The notes: a model not told the origin generated them from the sequence alone. A stretch of DNA of 64,000 nt from Calycina herbarum (GCA_001414485.1 LLEY01000011.1:124001-188000); one strand, 5' to 3'. Shown: positions 1 through 11,118, counted from the first letter of the stretch. Numbers and translations are program-made.

Positions 1-857
1 AGAAGACTATAGTTATAATATAAGTTCTACTTACGTCGACGATTTCGCTCTTTCTAGGATAATCCTCTCTTCTAGAAGTTTTCTTTCTTAGATTCTTTTC
101 CTAGAACCTATGATTTCTAAGTAATATTGATTTTTATAAGATCTCTATAATCTTTTTATCTACTCTTTCTATATTAATAACTATAACTTCCTTTCTTCTT
201 TAGATTTCTTTTATAGATATAGTTATTAATCCTAATTATATTATTTATTAATTTATTTAATATATCTAGAAAATCCTCTTATACGATTTTATCCTTTACG
301 TTGTCCTTAAGTCTATAATAGAATTATTTATATAATACTTTATCGTTCTATCCTATTCGTATAGAGTACTGTTGAAATTATAAAGCGTACTTAGTAGCTA
401 ACCCCTTCTATCTAAGTATATATAAAGCTCTAACTACCTTCTTCTTTATATTAACATCCTTAAAAGCCTAATTAATTCCCTCTCTAAATCCTTGAACATT
501 CCTAAACAAATCCCTTATTTTTTTAGACATCTAAAGAGAGACTTTTCTATTAGCTGTTTTATTTATCTAGTAATCCTCTAAGTACGGTTCTAACTAGTTA
601 TAAGCTGCCTCTTTAAGATAGGTAGACAACTATATAACCTAGTTAGTTTCGCTTAGAAACTAGATATAATAAAAACTTAAGTAGAGGGAAGCTTTTATTA
701 AGAATTTAGCTAGCTTCTTAGGCGAGCTATTAAACAGCTTTAGAAGAGGAAGTTTCACTTCCTCTTGAAGAGTAGTAACCGGTGTAACTAGTATAACTAG
801 GGGGTCTACAGCTAGCCTTAGTAGGGCGGTTCTCGGAGTAGAAGAGGTTGCTAATAT
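1..857 (-). pseudogene. gag: gag of chromovirus W, RIP-inactivated
   Basis: The minus-strand translation from 857 aligns by eye with the gag N-termini of D (40499) and C (50271); shared segments include FLIKASLYL and KVSL. The initiator is ATA where D has ATG, a G-to-A change. Several TAA/TAG codons interrupt the frame at positions that are Gln or Trp in relatives. It encodes the structural capsid/nucleocapsid polyprotein of a retrotransposon; the C-terminal zinc knuckle lies at the window edge. Confidence 0.75.
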
Positions 858-891
858 AGTAGTAATCTTACTTCTAATATAGTGCTTAAAG

Positions 892-1337
892 TATAACGAA
901 ACTTAAACGAACTAAACAAAGATAACTAAGTCTCGAAGGTTAGTATATAGTAAGAAGTATAAATACGCTAGGTTGTTTACTTAGAAGTAAACTCGTTACT
1001 TATATTAAAGATATTAAATAAGATAATAAGATTAATAACTAAAGTTGAGTACAAAGCTTCTATCTAAGTAGTAGACGTGCTAGTATATATAGAACCCCTC
1101 GTGCTACCTAGATCTCTATATAAGCCTAGATCCCTAGATCTCTTTAGATCCCTTAAAGGATCTAACGGGATCTATTACATAACCTTTAATAGTTATTCAA
1201 CAGTGAGATCCTGGAATACCTAAATGCCTTCGTATTACTAATTCCCTCTTGTGCTACCTTCCATTTCCTGGATATCGTGCCTTGTCCTATCAGAGCGCTG
1301 TCTGGACTACTTACTACGTATAACGTGATTCGTAACA
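892..1337 (-). repeat. 5' LTR of chromovirus W (U3 type 1)
   Basis: 446 bp. On the plus strand it begins TATAACGAAACTTAAACG and ends ACGTGATTCGTAACA, as the other LTRs of this family do. The interior carries the repeated 'gatccctagatc' block that defines the type 1 U3, shared with the LTRs of A and C. TSD side on the right is CTTTA; the partner is off-window. Confidence 0.9.
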
Positions 1338-3370
1338 CTTTAATAGCTGTTATAAGGCTAGAAACTACGAGACGCCTCGTTTTCAGAGCTCTATATAAAC
1401 ATCTAAACTATTATAACGTTTACCTATTATCGGTAATATATTAGATACCTTATATACCTCTTGATTCTATAGCTAAGTTAAACCTCACTAGGAATATAAT
1501 ATTTAGAAAGAGCTCTTTTCCTTCTGTTCTATATCTTATTTATATAACTTCTCCTTAGCTGGGGATAAGTCTTATTCTAGTAATATATTTAGAATCTCTA
1601 AGCCGAATAACGGAGAATATAATCTAAGAAAGTAAACTAGGAATAGATGTCTGTTACTCGTGGAATAGATAGCAGCCTTTGTTAAAGCTGTAATACGGCC
1701 TAGTACGTTCCTTAGGCTATAAATCGCCAGTTGCCTCTAGCTACCTTAAACTAGCTAGATTAGGACTAGGAGAAGGGAGTATAGATGGTTCGATCTATTA
1801 TAAACGTAGTATTCCCTAGACGTGTTAGATTAATTTCTAGACCCTTTCTCGATTTTATATCCCTCGAGTATAGTAACCTTTATTCGTAAGACGATATAGC
1901 TCTCTCTAGTTAAGTATATTACTCTACTCCTATAACTCGAAAAGCTAAGAATAGTTAGCGTTAGCCCTAAATCTAGAGGCCTAAAATTGTTAGCTATAAA
2001 AGATAGACAGAAACGATCTCGAAGCTTAACAGGTGTTTAGCGTATCTACTATTAACAGGTTAGATATAATAGTAATATAAATCTTCTTAAGAAGTATAGT
2101 AAAACAATCGGCCACCGTGGTTACTAGTCTAGAGAAGCTTATAGCCGGCGGAGCTTGGAAATCTTTATAGAAGAGTTACTAGATCTCTAGGATATAGTAG
2201 AGATTATTCTTTATACTTAGGAATAGCGCCTAATAACCGTCTCGGTCTATAAAGCAGTCCTTCTAAGGATAGTAGTCTTAGTTATCTATAAGGACTAACC
2301 CCTCGAAATCGTAACCCTAGCTAAGGCTAGTCTCTTCTGATAGAAATAGTAATAACCTATAAACTTTAAAGAGAGCACTATATAGGATTAGCTCGGGGGA
2401 ATAAGCCTTCTCTAGAAGTAACTAGCAAGCTTTATAAAAGGGAAAGCTATATCAACTGTTAACTAGGTATTATTGAATTACTCTAATTTGGTTAAGAGTT
2501 AGGAAGTTGTATCCCGCGTCGTCCTAGTAAGCGGTGAAGTTTAAGAGGGCTATCTAATCGCCGTCGTTGGGATTATTATAAAGACTAACTCCTATAACTG
2601 CGGTGTACTCTCGACTGGAGTAGACTATTAATCTCAAATTAGTATTTCTACGGCAGAACGACAGCTACTAGCACTTACGAATACGAAACTGTTTTAACTA
2701 AGACGCTTGTTCCTTATAGTCATAGATTACGTATCTGTAAAGAACGTAGGAGAAGATATAAGAGCTTATATTAGAGAGGTTAATAAAAACTATAAAGGTA
2801 GGATTAACAAAGATATATAGTTATTATAATCCTAGAGGACTCGCGAAATATAAGGCTATGTTCGGTTTAGTTAGTTAGCGTAGAACGTTAACTAATAAAC
2901 TTGCTATACGATTATAGAATAATCTAATCTAATAACGTAATAAGACTATGTAATTAGCGTAGATTATAAATTTTACCTCGGGAATTCAGGCTGTAATCTA
3001 AAAAGAGTTTAGCGTTCTAATATAAATATACTTCCGTTCCTAGATTATATTACCTTCTCTTAAGTACGAAGGATAGCCTGAGGATCTCGCACTGCTCTAG
3101 AGCTATTTTGGATATGTTTTTCGCGATTCTGGCCAAATTATAAATTTTTATATTTATTAATAACTCTACCAAAGATAGTAGGCAGACATTATGTACTAGA
3201 ATTATCTAAGTAATTGCCTATGTATATACGCTGAATCCCGGCCCTTTAGGCGTAATTACGAGCATGGTGAAGTGTTTAATCGCTTAACGTAAACTCGTTT
3301 GAGCCGCTGCGAAACCACAAATAGGTGGTTGCAAATGGAAAAGTGTGGTCTATTGGAATATATAATAGGA
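1338..3370. other. Decayed AT-rich sequence, no gene recognised
   Basis: This stretch has the TA-rich, CA/TG-poor composition of RIP-mutated repeats, with stops in every frame. I could not match it to the transposon families elsewhere in the window. Around 2100-2850 the plus strand has longer stretches of plausible protein, for example STAERQLLALT near 2650, but no family is recognisable. Composition becomes more normal after about 3230, towards the pogo inverted repeat. Confidence 0.6.
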
Positions 3371-3373
3371 GTA

Positions 3374-3407
3374 ACGTCCATCCATGCGTAACGAGAAACC
3401 ACCCGTG
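3374..3407 (+). repeat. Left terminal inverted repeat of pogo element
   Basis: 34 bp, from ACGTCCATCC to GAAACCACCCGTG, preceded by TA at 3372-3373. It matches the inverted copy at 11082-11115 at 31 of 34 positions. Similarity stops sharply on the inner side, as expected for a TIR. Confidence 0.65.
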
Positions 3408-3996
3408 GCGAGAAAAGTAAAAGAGTAAAAGCTTGTACTCAGGCTACTTTTAACATATATTATTAGAATTGATACTATTATGTTCTATAACCAATTCTCT
3501 ATCAGTAGTCGATTCATAGTAGTAAAATATTACGTTGTAGCAAGCTGGTGGGTCGTGCCGTTGACGGCGTCGGAAAGTCGTATTAGCGTTCCCCCTACTC
3601 TATCATAACGATTGGCTAATCTCTGGCTTTCGACGCTTTCGCAAGAAACTTAATCTTAAGAAGAATATATTCCCTAAGTTTTAAGATATAAAGTATAAGA
3701 TAATCGGGTTGCCGAGTTTATCCGGACAGAAGGGAAAGAGGCAAAAAGCACGCCAAGTGTATTAGCGAGCTCCTAGCTTAGCTAATACGATACTTTCAGT
3801 TACGCTACTCGTAAAATGTAGTATTTCTATATATTTGACTATATATTAGTAATTTATAAAATTTTAGTAAATAATAGAACATTCTTCTAGAAGTTTCGAT
3901 AGAGCACCACGTGATAATTTTAGTTGGCTGGCAGAAGTTGTTACACCCGCCTATCCTCTGCTGTTCCCTCTTTAATCTATTAATCGACAAGTTGCT

Positions 3997-5826
3997 ATGA
4001 CCGATCATGCCAGTCGAGCTCTTGTAGAGAGCGATCTGCTAGGAGAGCCTCGAACATACGATGCTATATCGAAACAAAGTAGTGTTCCTATCTCTACCCT
4101 GAATCATCGTATACGCGGGCGACCATCGATCGAAGCTAAGGCCCGAGGCCAACTGTATCTCAGACCTCTAGAAGAGGAGGCCCTTGTAAAGCATTTGATA
4201 TTAGAGGCTGACCTTGGAAACCCTGTTCTGATAAAGTTTTTAGCTTCCCTTACCTTTATTATCGCCTGCCAGCGTTCTACGATAAATGATGAAGCGATCA
4301 AGCCTCTAAATAAGAACTGGGCTTAAGGCTTTCAGAAGCGTTACCTAGAGCTCAAATCTAGAAGAGTATAAGCGATGGACTGGAAGCGTTACGAGAATAA
4401 CATATATAACAAGATTATTCATTGGTTTGATGTGATTAAGAAGGTATTATAAGATCCAGCCATCTTACCAGAGAATGTCTACAACATGGACGAGACGGGA
4501 GTTATGTTATACATGCTCGGCTCCGTTAAAGTCCTTATAAGTAAAGACGATCTACGAGATTATAGAGGTGCGGCTGTCAAGCGTACGATAGTGACTGCCA
4601 TCGAGTGTATAAGTGTAAACGGTAGGTCCTTATTACCAATGATCATTTAGCCCGCTACTACCCATCGAAGCAACTAGACCACGTTTCCCACCCCCGGGTA
4701 GCACTATACGTGCTCTAAATCTAGATACACAGATTCAAAGATCAGCTTCGAGTAGCTTAAGCGTGTATTTGATTCCTAAACCAAACAACAGGCAAACGGG
4801 AAGCCACGCGTGCTAATATGCGACGGCTTTGGGACACACGAGACCCTTGAAATTCTAGAGTTTTGTTTTAAAAACAACATCATTCTTTGTCGCCTGCCCT
4901 CTCACACCTCCCATAAGCTCCAGCCTTGCGATGTTGGGGTTTTCGCACCCCTGAAGGCTGCGTATCGTGACGAAGTTGAACGACTGTTCCGAGGAGGCGT
5001 GAACACAGTCGGTAAGGAACATTTCACCATTCTATATAGCCTTGCAAGGGACAAGGCGTTTTCGAAGAGAAATATCACTAGCGCCTGGGCTGCAACTGGT
5101 TTGTTTCCGCTCAACCGAGATAGAGTTCTTAGGCACACCCTAAAACCTCCTGCTCAACTGGTTACGCCGGGATCGGATAAGATAAGAACGGATTCTGGTC
5201 TGATAGACGAAGTACCACAAACGCCTATAACACCAGTATCAGCAGAGGCTTTTATGTCATTGCATAGTATGATCCAACAGGACACTTCTAATGAGAAGTG
5301 TATAACTCGGGTACAGAGGCATGTACAGAAACTTGCCAATGCCGGCCAGAAAGCTATTGCTTACTATGCCCTCCTCGAACATGAAAAGCAGCTATTAAAG
5401 AAAATAAATAACGAAGCCAAAGTTCGTAAATCGACTAAGTCAACCGTGCTTGGGAAGGGCCAGGGGAGGGTGATGAGCTTTGAGGATATCGAGGTAGCAC
5501 GAGCAGCGCGTGCTGCGAAGGATATTGTCAAAGTCAAGGAAAAACGTGGCCGGAAGCGTAAAAGTGATCAAGGTAAGCCTGAGCCTGAGCCAGAACCAGA
5601 GTTGGAGCTAGAGCCAGAAACAGAACTAGAGCCAGAGCCAGAAACAGAACTGGAGCCAGAGCCAGAGCCAGAAATGGTGCGTGCTGCGAAAAAGGCCTGA
5701 AAGAGCACCAGGAGACGTACTCCGAAGCGCACGAGTATTGCAGAGGCAGATCTGCCAGAGCCAGTAAAATTGACTCGGGATATCCCCCCAGTAGCATGGA
5801 GCGTACCGGTTGCGCAGATGTATTAA
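3997..5826 (+). pseudogene. pogo/Fot-family DDE transposase, nine premature stops
   Basis: One continuous frame runs from ATG 3997 to TAA 5824 with no frameshift. It has an N-terminal helix-turn-helix/CENP-B-like region (ISTLNHRIRGRPS near codons 32-44) and then a DDE_1 catalytic core. All three acidic positions survive: NMDETG (about 4480), ICDGFGTH (about 4817) and PCDVGVF (about 4924). The tail is basic (RGRKRK) followed by Glu-Pro repeats (5578-5672). In-frame stops lie at 4324, 4369, 4450, 4648, 4675, 4699, 4753, 4777 and 5698. All but the last are TAA/TAG where Gln or Trp is expected; 5698 is TGA, probably from CGA. The enzyme would cut and paste the element at TA sites. As it stands it is dead, and decay is milder than in the LTR elements. 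Confidence 0.88.
5578..5672 (+). repeat. Hexanucleotide GAGCCA-type repeat coding Glu-Pro
   Basis: Imperfect repeats of GAGCCA/GAACCA/GAACTA in the transposase frame give an alternating Glu-Pro/Glu-Leu acidic tail right after a basic RGRKRK patch. It is a microsatellite-like coding repeat that could vary in length between copies. Confidence 0.8.
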
Positions 5827-7004
5827 AGTACAGGTTGTAGAGGACAACTCTATATATTGTTGCGAGAAGAGTAGGCAGTTATTGCTCATTGTTCGTTTTG
5901 AATTAGATTTCTCATAGCAGAATCGCGTGCGCGCTAGATCGCTGTAAAAGTGTTAAACTAAGTTAATTAGTATACATGGCGCAATAGAAGTAATAATGAA
6001 TCAACTCGTACCAAGTGTCAATAGGTGACTATTTTGTGTACATCTTAGAGGAGGCTTAGGAGCGCTCATTTCTGTTGTCTCCCAAGACGTCTCGACTTCC
6101 ACTCCCTCGCCAGCTTGCTGCTTATGTATGTCTAGGAAGTTGAACGTGAATATGCCGAGCCAGAGGGAAACGAAGGAGAGGAGCAATAAGGCTGTGCTAG
6201 GACAGAGCGCGCTGTAGGGTGCAATTCCCTGAATTTGTGGCTGTTAATTTAGTATGCTCTTCTGATCTATGGTGAGTTTAAAGGGTATCAGAGAAGAAAT
6301 AGAAGGGCTTACAATCAAGGAGGTAGGTATTAAGACCTCTAAAGGATCCACGAACGCTGGTCGTCGAATTCGCATCGTTGAACAAATTTCATAACGCAAC
6401 TGCCCTTGGTATCAACGCGGAGATAGGGTCATAGTGTGAGATCAAATCGCGCAGTAGAATCTCTGTTGGAAAGTGGCAATGACCCCGAAAACAGTAGCTT
6501 GCAAAATCGGAACGGGCCTCGAACCGGAGCAACTAACGAGACTGGTTAGCATCCAAAAACCCCAGCCTTCCCGCCCTCCATGTCTGACGCAATTAGAGAA
6601 CAAATGTCAGCCTAATATTTAGGGCTGAATATTCGACCACGGTCAGAAAGTCAAAGCTTAGAGATCAAATCGTCGATTGTGCTATTTTGGTCATACACTG
6701 TACGCTTTCTTCATCTCCTACCTCAGCGACATAAACATATCATGCTCAATCGAGAGTGGCTCCGAATATCCCACATCCTACCCCCTATAGCTTTCCGAAT
6801 TCCTGCGGTAAGCCAGTGTGATTGGCAGGTCTTCCGCGGTGATGCTCGTTGGTATCATTACCACTAAGCTGCAGCGCAGTTGAGTACACCAGCATTAACG
6901 CAACGTCTCTTCCAACCTTCATCTCACTCCACATCTATACTCCTTCGACGGCTCCATAGCTACTGAGAACCCTTCCTCCTGCGATCTTCGAACCTAATCG
7001 AACG
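5827..7004. other. Intergenic region between transposase relic and NLR gene
   Basis: Composition is near normal and no convincing coding frame is present; the short open frames here look like chance. The last 100 bases before ATG 7005 are pyrimidine-rich (CTTCATCTCACTCC, CTTCCTCCTGC), as is common upstream of fungal start codons, so the promoter and 5' leader of the NLR gene probably lie here. A possible Pol III box B-like motif on the minus strand near 6510-6525 is discussed among the rejected items. Confidence 0.55.
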
Positions 7005-10000
7005 ATGCGTCTGTTGCATTATAACGGCGATAGCCATTTCAGCTTGACCGAGTTCTCCAAGAGCGCCATACCTGAGTATGCTATACTTTCGCACACATGG
7101 GAAGGAGAGGAGGTTACCTTTGACGACCTGCAGAATGGAACCGGCACGGAGAAGGCTGGTTACGAGAAGATACGGTTCTGCGCAGAACAGGCTTTAGTTG
7201 ATGGCTTGCGATACTTTTGGGTGGACACCTGTTGCATCGATAAATCAAATAGCGCTGAGCTTGCAGAAGCTATCAACTCTATGTTTCGCTGGTACCGCAT
7301 GTCGACCAGATGCTATGTCTATCTGTCAGATGTGTCGAGAACAGCTGTTAATGTTGATGACCTGGCCTGGGAATCGGCATTTCGGAAATCCAAATGGTTT
7401 ACTCGAGGCTGGACCCTTCAAGAGCTTCTTGCACCGATATCAGTTGAATTCTTCTGCCGGGAATCCAAGCGGATCGGTTGTAAGAGTTCTCTAGAACAGG
7501 AGATTCACGAGATCACAGGCATTCCCAGGTCGGCACTTCAGGGAACCTCTTTGTCGAAGTTTAGCGATAAGGAGCGATTTTCATGGATTCAACCCCGCGA
7601 GACCAAAGTCGAGGAAGACAAAGCGTACTCGTTACTCGGCATTTTTGACGTCCGAATACCCCTCCGTTATGGCGAAGGGATGGCGAATGCATTCAAACGG
7701 CTCGAAGAGGAAATTGACAAGTTTAACAAGTGCCTCCGAGACTTACGCCTCAGTGATCCCTGCGATGACAAGACGCGTATTGAGAACACTAAGGGTGGGT
7801 TGCTAGAGGGCTCATACCACTGGGTCCTAGAGACCTCCGAATTTCAACGTTGGCGGGACGGCCAGCAAAGCCGACTGCTATGGATTAAGGGAGATCCCGG
7901 CAAGGGCAAAACAATGCTGCTCTGCGGTATTATCAACGAGCTAGAGAAATCAACGTCGAAGACAGATATACTATCCTATTTCTTTTGCCAGGCTACGGAC
8001 TCACGAATCAACCACGCCACAGGTGTCCTGCGAGGGCTGCTGTACTCGCTCGTCAATCAACAACCGTCGCTCATCTCGCACATTCAGAAGAAGCATGCTC
8101 ACACCGGTAAATCCCTTTTCGAGGATGTGAATGCCTGGATTGCGTTGTCTGATATCTTCACAAGTATCTTGCAAGACCCGAGCTTAAGAAGCACTTTCTT
8201 GATCATCGATGCGCTTGACGAATGTCTAGTAGACTGGTCGAAATTAGTGGACTTTGTCGTTCAGAAGTCGTCTGTATCTCCTCGTGTCAAGTGGGTGGTC
8301 TCCAGCCGTAAGTGGCCGGAAATTGAAGAACGACTAGAGCGGGCTGGACAAAAGATGAAACTATGTCTCGAGCTCGAGCTGAACCCGAAGTTCGTCTCCG
8401 CGGCTGTTCGTACCTATGTCAAGTACAAGACACGTCAGCTGGCGGACGAAAAGGACTACGACGACAGAACCCGTGAAGCCGTCCTACAGCATCTCGTTTC
8501 GAATGCGGACGATACTTTCCTTTGGGTCGCTTTGGTGTACGAAAATTTGAAGGATGTGCCACGATGGAGGACTTTGGCGAAGTTGAAGGATTTTCCTCCT
8601 GGCCTTGACTTGCTTTACCAGCGGATGTTAAAGCAAGTCTGCGAATCAGACGAGGCAGATCTCTGCAAGCAGATTCTTGCTATTGCGTTAACCGTCTATC
8701 GACCACTTACTCTCATGGAAATCACCTCTATGATCGAGACTCTCGTCGATATTGCTAATGATTATAAGTCTTTGGCAGATATTATAGGACTGTGTGGCTC
8801 TTTTCTATCACTTCGCGAAAACACTATCGCGTTCGTCCATCAATCAGCAAAGGATTTCTTGATGCAGAAGGCAACTGGAGAGATCTTGCCCTTAGGCATA
8901 GGTGATGTACATTATACTATCTTCTCAAGATCGGTACTAGCTATGTCAAATACACTTCGACGTGATATCTACGGATTACGCACTCCCGGACTATTCATCG
9001 ACCAAGTCAAGCGCCCCGATCCTGATCCTCTCGCCACGGTACGGTATTCTTGTCTTTACTGGGTAGATCATCTCCTCGAATATCAACGTACTGAAGACAT
9101 AATTAAAGAACGCAAGGTCAGTAGCCAGGTTTATAGCTTCCTTTGCCAGAATTTCTTATACTGGCTTGAGGCGCTTAGCCTATTGGGAAGTATGTCAGAA
9201 GGCATAGTTATAATCAAGAAGCTCGAGGATCTTCAGGTACGTTTTTAGATAGTCTTATTGTTATCGGATTATCCTAACATAAATAAGTTTGATGGAAGCC
9301 CTGATCTAAGAGCGTTTTTATACGATGCCAGGCGCTTTGCCGTATACACCCGATCAATTATTGAACAAGCGCCTCTTCAAGCGTATTGTTCAGCTCTTGT
9401 TTTCGCACCAGAGAAGAGCATTGTTCGAGAAGCGTTCGAGAGCTGTATTCCACCTTGGATCCAGACAAAGCCTAGAGTCGAAATGTACTGGAATGCGATG
9501 CTACAAACCCTCGAGGGCCATACTGCTTGGGTCACCTCAGTCGCCTTCTCCCCTGACGGCAAGCAGATCGTGTCTGGGTCTGGGGACAGGACCGTCCGGC
9601 GCTGGGATGCAGCCACGGGACAGCAGCTACTGCCAGCCCTCGAGGGCCATACTCAAGAAGTCAGCTCAGTCGCCTTCTCCCCTGACGGCAAGCAGATCGT
9701 GTCTGGGTCTGGGGACAAGACCGTCCGGCGCTGGGACGCAGCCACGGGACAGCAGCTACTGCCAGCCCTCGAGGGCCATACTGCTTGGGTCACCTCAGTC
9801 GCCTTCTCCCCTGACGGCAAGCAGATCGTGTCTGGGTTTGGGGACAGGACCGTCCGGCGCTGGGACGCAGCCACGGGACAGCAGCTACTGCCAGCCCTCG
9901 AGGGCCATTCTGATACCGTCACCTCAGTCGCCTTCTCCCCTGACGGCAAGCAGATCGTGTCTGGGTCTGGGGACAAGACCGTCCGGCGCTGGGACGTAGC

Positions 10001-10262
10001 CACGGGACAGCAGCTACTGCCAGCCCTCGAGGGCCATTCTGATACCGTCACCTCAGTCGCCTTCTCCCCCGACGGCAAGCATATCCCAACCTTACACATT
10101 TCTGAGGACTGGCTAGTAGATGGCACTACTAATCTTCTCTGGCTACCTACTGGTTATAGACCTACTTGTCAAGCTGCATGGGGTAGAATTATTGCGTTAG
10201 GACTTCCCTCGGGAAGATTGCCAGTTTTTCAGTTTCAGCAACAACTTAAGCTTTTAATATAG
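7005..10262 (+). CDS. HET-NACHT-WD40 NLR-type protein (HNWD family), two exons
   Basis: Joining 7005-9236 and 9288-10262 gives 1068 residues without a stop. The HET domain has YAILSHTW (25-32), FWVDTCCIDK (71-80) and WFTRGWTLQELLAP (131-144), ending near AYSLLGIF. The NACHT NTPase has Walker A GDPGKGKT (296-303) and Walker B LIIDALDE (399-406). A linker (about 745-818) leads to four full 43-residue WD40 units (819-990), a partial fifth, and a C-terminal cap with NLLWLP and YRPTC. Members such as Podospora HET-E/HET-D are cytosolic STAND switches: WD40 repeats sense a partner, NACHT oligomerises, and HET triggers heterokaryon-incompatibility cell death. HET-E-type proteins usually carry about ten repeats, so this allele is short or the repeats are collapsed. 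It is not RIP-damaged although it lies between transposon ends. The start ATG is the first before the HET motifs. Domain calls are very secure; activity is inferred. Confidence 0.93.
9237..9287 (+). other. 51-bp intron in the NLR gene
   Basis: Donor GTACGT after codon CAG, branch-like CTAAC at 9274-9278, acceptor AAG at 9285-9287. Exon 1 up to 9236 is exactly 744 codons and exon 2 resumes in phase 0. Unspliced, the frame ends at TAG 9246-9248. Splicing joins the segment ending KKLEDLQ to FDGSPDLRAFLYDARRF, which is the usual HNWD linker order. The acceptor dinucleotide context is not the commonest (AAG rather than YAG). Confidence 0.82.
9510..10084 (+). repeat. WD40-coding tandem repeat, 4 full units of 129 bp plus a partial unit
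   Basis: Units begin with CTCGAGGGCCAT at 9510, 9639, 9768, 9897 and 10026, spaced exactly 129 bp (43 codons). They are nearly identical. Differences cluster at the residues after LEGH (TAWV, TQEV, TAWV, SDTV, SDTV), at Arg/Lys before TVRRWD, at Ser/Phe in SGSGD and at Ala/Val after WD. Internal repeats this alike suggest concerted evolution by unequal exchange or conversion. Confidence 0.95.
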
Positions 10263-11081
10263 AACATAGAATTTGTACTTATTAATAAACGATACATAAA
10301 GCTCTTAATATAATATCTCTTTTTCTTTTTTCCTCTCTTCCATAGAGGGTACTAGGGGAGCCTAATAATTTATAGTAATTTTATAGTTGTCATTCACTTC
10401 TAGAACCTTCTAGAATAAGCTCGTGGCTAGCAATATCATCCATGTAATCAATTAGTCACACGACGTGCAGAGATAAATTAAATGGCGATTTGAGCATTAC
10501 TTCGTCCATATCATAGATAAGTCACGCGACACGCAGTATAAGGATGACATATCATGCAGCAACCATTTGTAGTCAGCCAAAAATGACAAGGTGGTCCGTG
10601 CTCAGTCAAGACTGTAAATCAGAGTCACGTGTCGGTTTTCCAATCTCGAATTTACCTAAGATATTCAGAGGTGTAGCTTTCAGCACGCTATTCCAAAAAT
10701 GGTTCGCTACCTCGGCAAAAGTACAAATCTGCGTGGCGAGTTTAGATAAATCTGCATAGTATAGCCGCTACAAGGCTTGAAAATGATTTCAGGCACGGTA
10801 TTTGATATATATAACTCAGGTGACATCCTATATAGAAAGTAGAAGTGGGAGAAGTACTAGGGTAGAGGTTTGAGAAAGGAACTGTATTATAGACTTCAAG
10901 CACAGGCATGCTATAAATCAAGCTGAGAAAAGCTTGTATTATTATTTTTCTTAGTAAAGGGTCTTAATATGTTTAGAATTGACTATAGAAAATAGCTAGT
11001 ATAAAATATATAGGAGTTACCTAACTATGTTTTTTCAGCTTTTTTTTAGTTTAAAGGTGAAGTACCTATAAAATTTCTTAG
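10263..11081. other. Downstream of NLR gene to right TIR, no supported gene
   Basis: A/T-rich sequence follows the NLR stop and may hold the polyadenylation signals (ATTAATAAACG near 10282, then a T-run). A 71-codon open frame at 10544-10759 (+) has no recognisable domain and I treat it as chance. From about 10800 the sequence becomes TA-rich. Confidence 0.55.
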
Positions 11082-11115
11082 CACGGGTGGTTTCTCGTTA
11101 CGTATAGATGAACGT
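11082..11115 (-). repeat. Right terminal inverted repeat of pogo element
   Basis: Inverted counterpart of 3374-3407. The three differences are C-to-T or G-to-A on this side, as RIP would make. It is followed by TA at 11116-11117. Confidence 0.6.
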
Positions 11116-11118
11116 TAC

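Larger units (their letters stand above)
1..1337 (-). mobile_element. Chromovirus W (Ty3/gypsy), 5' part: LTR plus gag, cut by window start
   Basis: The right part is an LTR (892-1337). The left part matches, on the minus strand, the gag region of elements C and D in this window. In minus orientation the order is LTR then gag, so this is the 5' end of an element whose pol lies outside the window. The first bases correspond to the gag zinc knuckle seen near 39650 and 49430. RIP has removed most CA and TG dinucleotides. The expected target duplication partner would lie beyond the left edge. Confidence 0.88.
3374..11115 (+). mobile_element. Possible pogo/Fot transposon carrying an NLR gene between its TIRs
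   Basis: A 34-bp sequence starting ACGTCCATCCATGCG at 3374 recurs inverted at 11082-11115 with three differences, all transitions. Both ends read TA then ACGT from outside in, the TA target duplication expected for pogo/Tc1 elements. The same TA|ACGT end is seen in the unrelated pogo elements at 58174 and 59967. Inside lie a pogo transposase relic (3997-5826) and an intact HET-NACHT-WD40 gene (7005-10262). At 7742 bp it would be far longer than a usual pogo element of 2-3 kb. The right repeat could instead belong to a second, inverted and truncated copy; no closer matching TIR was found between 5830 and 11000. Confidence 0.5.

Noticed and set aside
3311..3330. AACCAC/GTGGTT inverted motif just outside the pogo left TIR.
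   Set aside because: It shares only GAAACCAC with the TIR and has no counterpart outside the right TIR, so it was not treated as part of the element.
5534..5889. Two minus-strand open frames opposite the Glu-Pro repeat of the pogo transposase.
   Set aside because: They arise from the GAGCCA repeat read on the opposite strand (Leu/Ala-rich); the plus-strand frame has the transposase domains.
6505..6570. tRNA-like element on the minus strand: GGTTCGAGGCC resembles a Pol III box B, and CTAAC/GTTAG could form an anticodon stem with a 7-base loop.
   Set aside because: The loop lacks the universal T33, the T stem has at least two mismatches, and no acceptor or D arm could be drawn. At most a tRNA relic or chance.
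9325..10126. Long open frames on both strands across the WD40 repeats (9325-9999 +, 9653-10126 -).
   Set aside because: They are shadows of the 129-bp coding repeat, whose length is a multiple of three, so any open alternative frame is repeated. They have no domain content.
10591..10603. GGTGGTCCGTGCT also occurs near 54737-54749, at the proposed Tc1 right end, suggesting a second Tc1 end.
   Set aside because: A 13-bp match is expected by chance many times in a 64-kb window, and no matching partner end or transposase sequence lies nearby.
10544..10759. 71-codon open frame downstream of the NLR gene.
   Set aside because: No recognisable motif, no intron signals, and no sign of selection that can be seen here.
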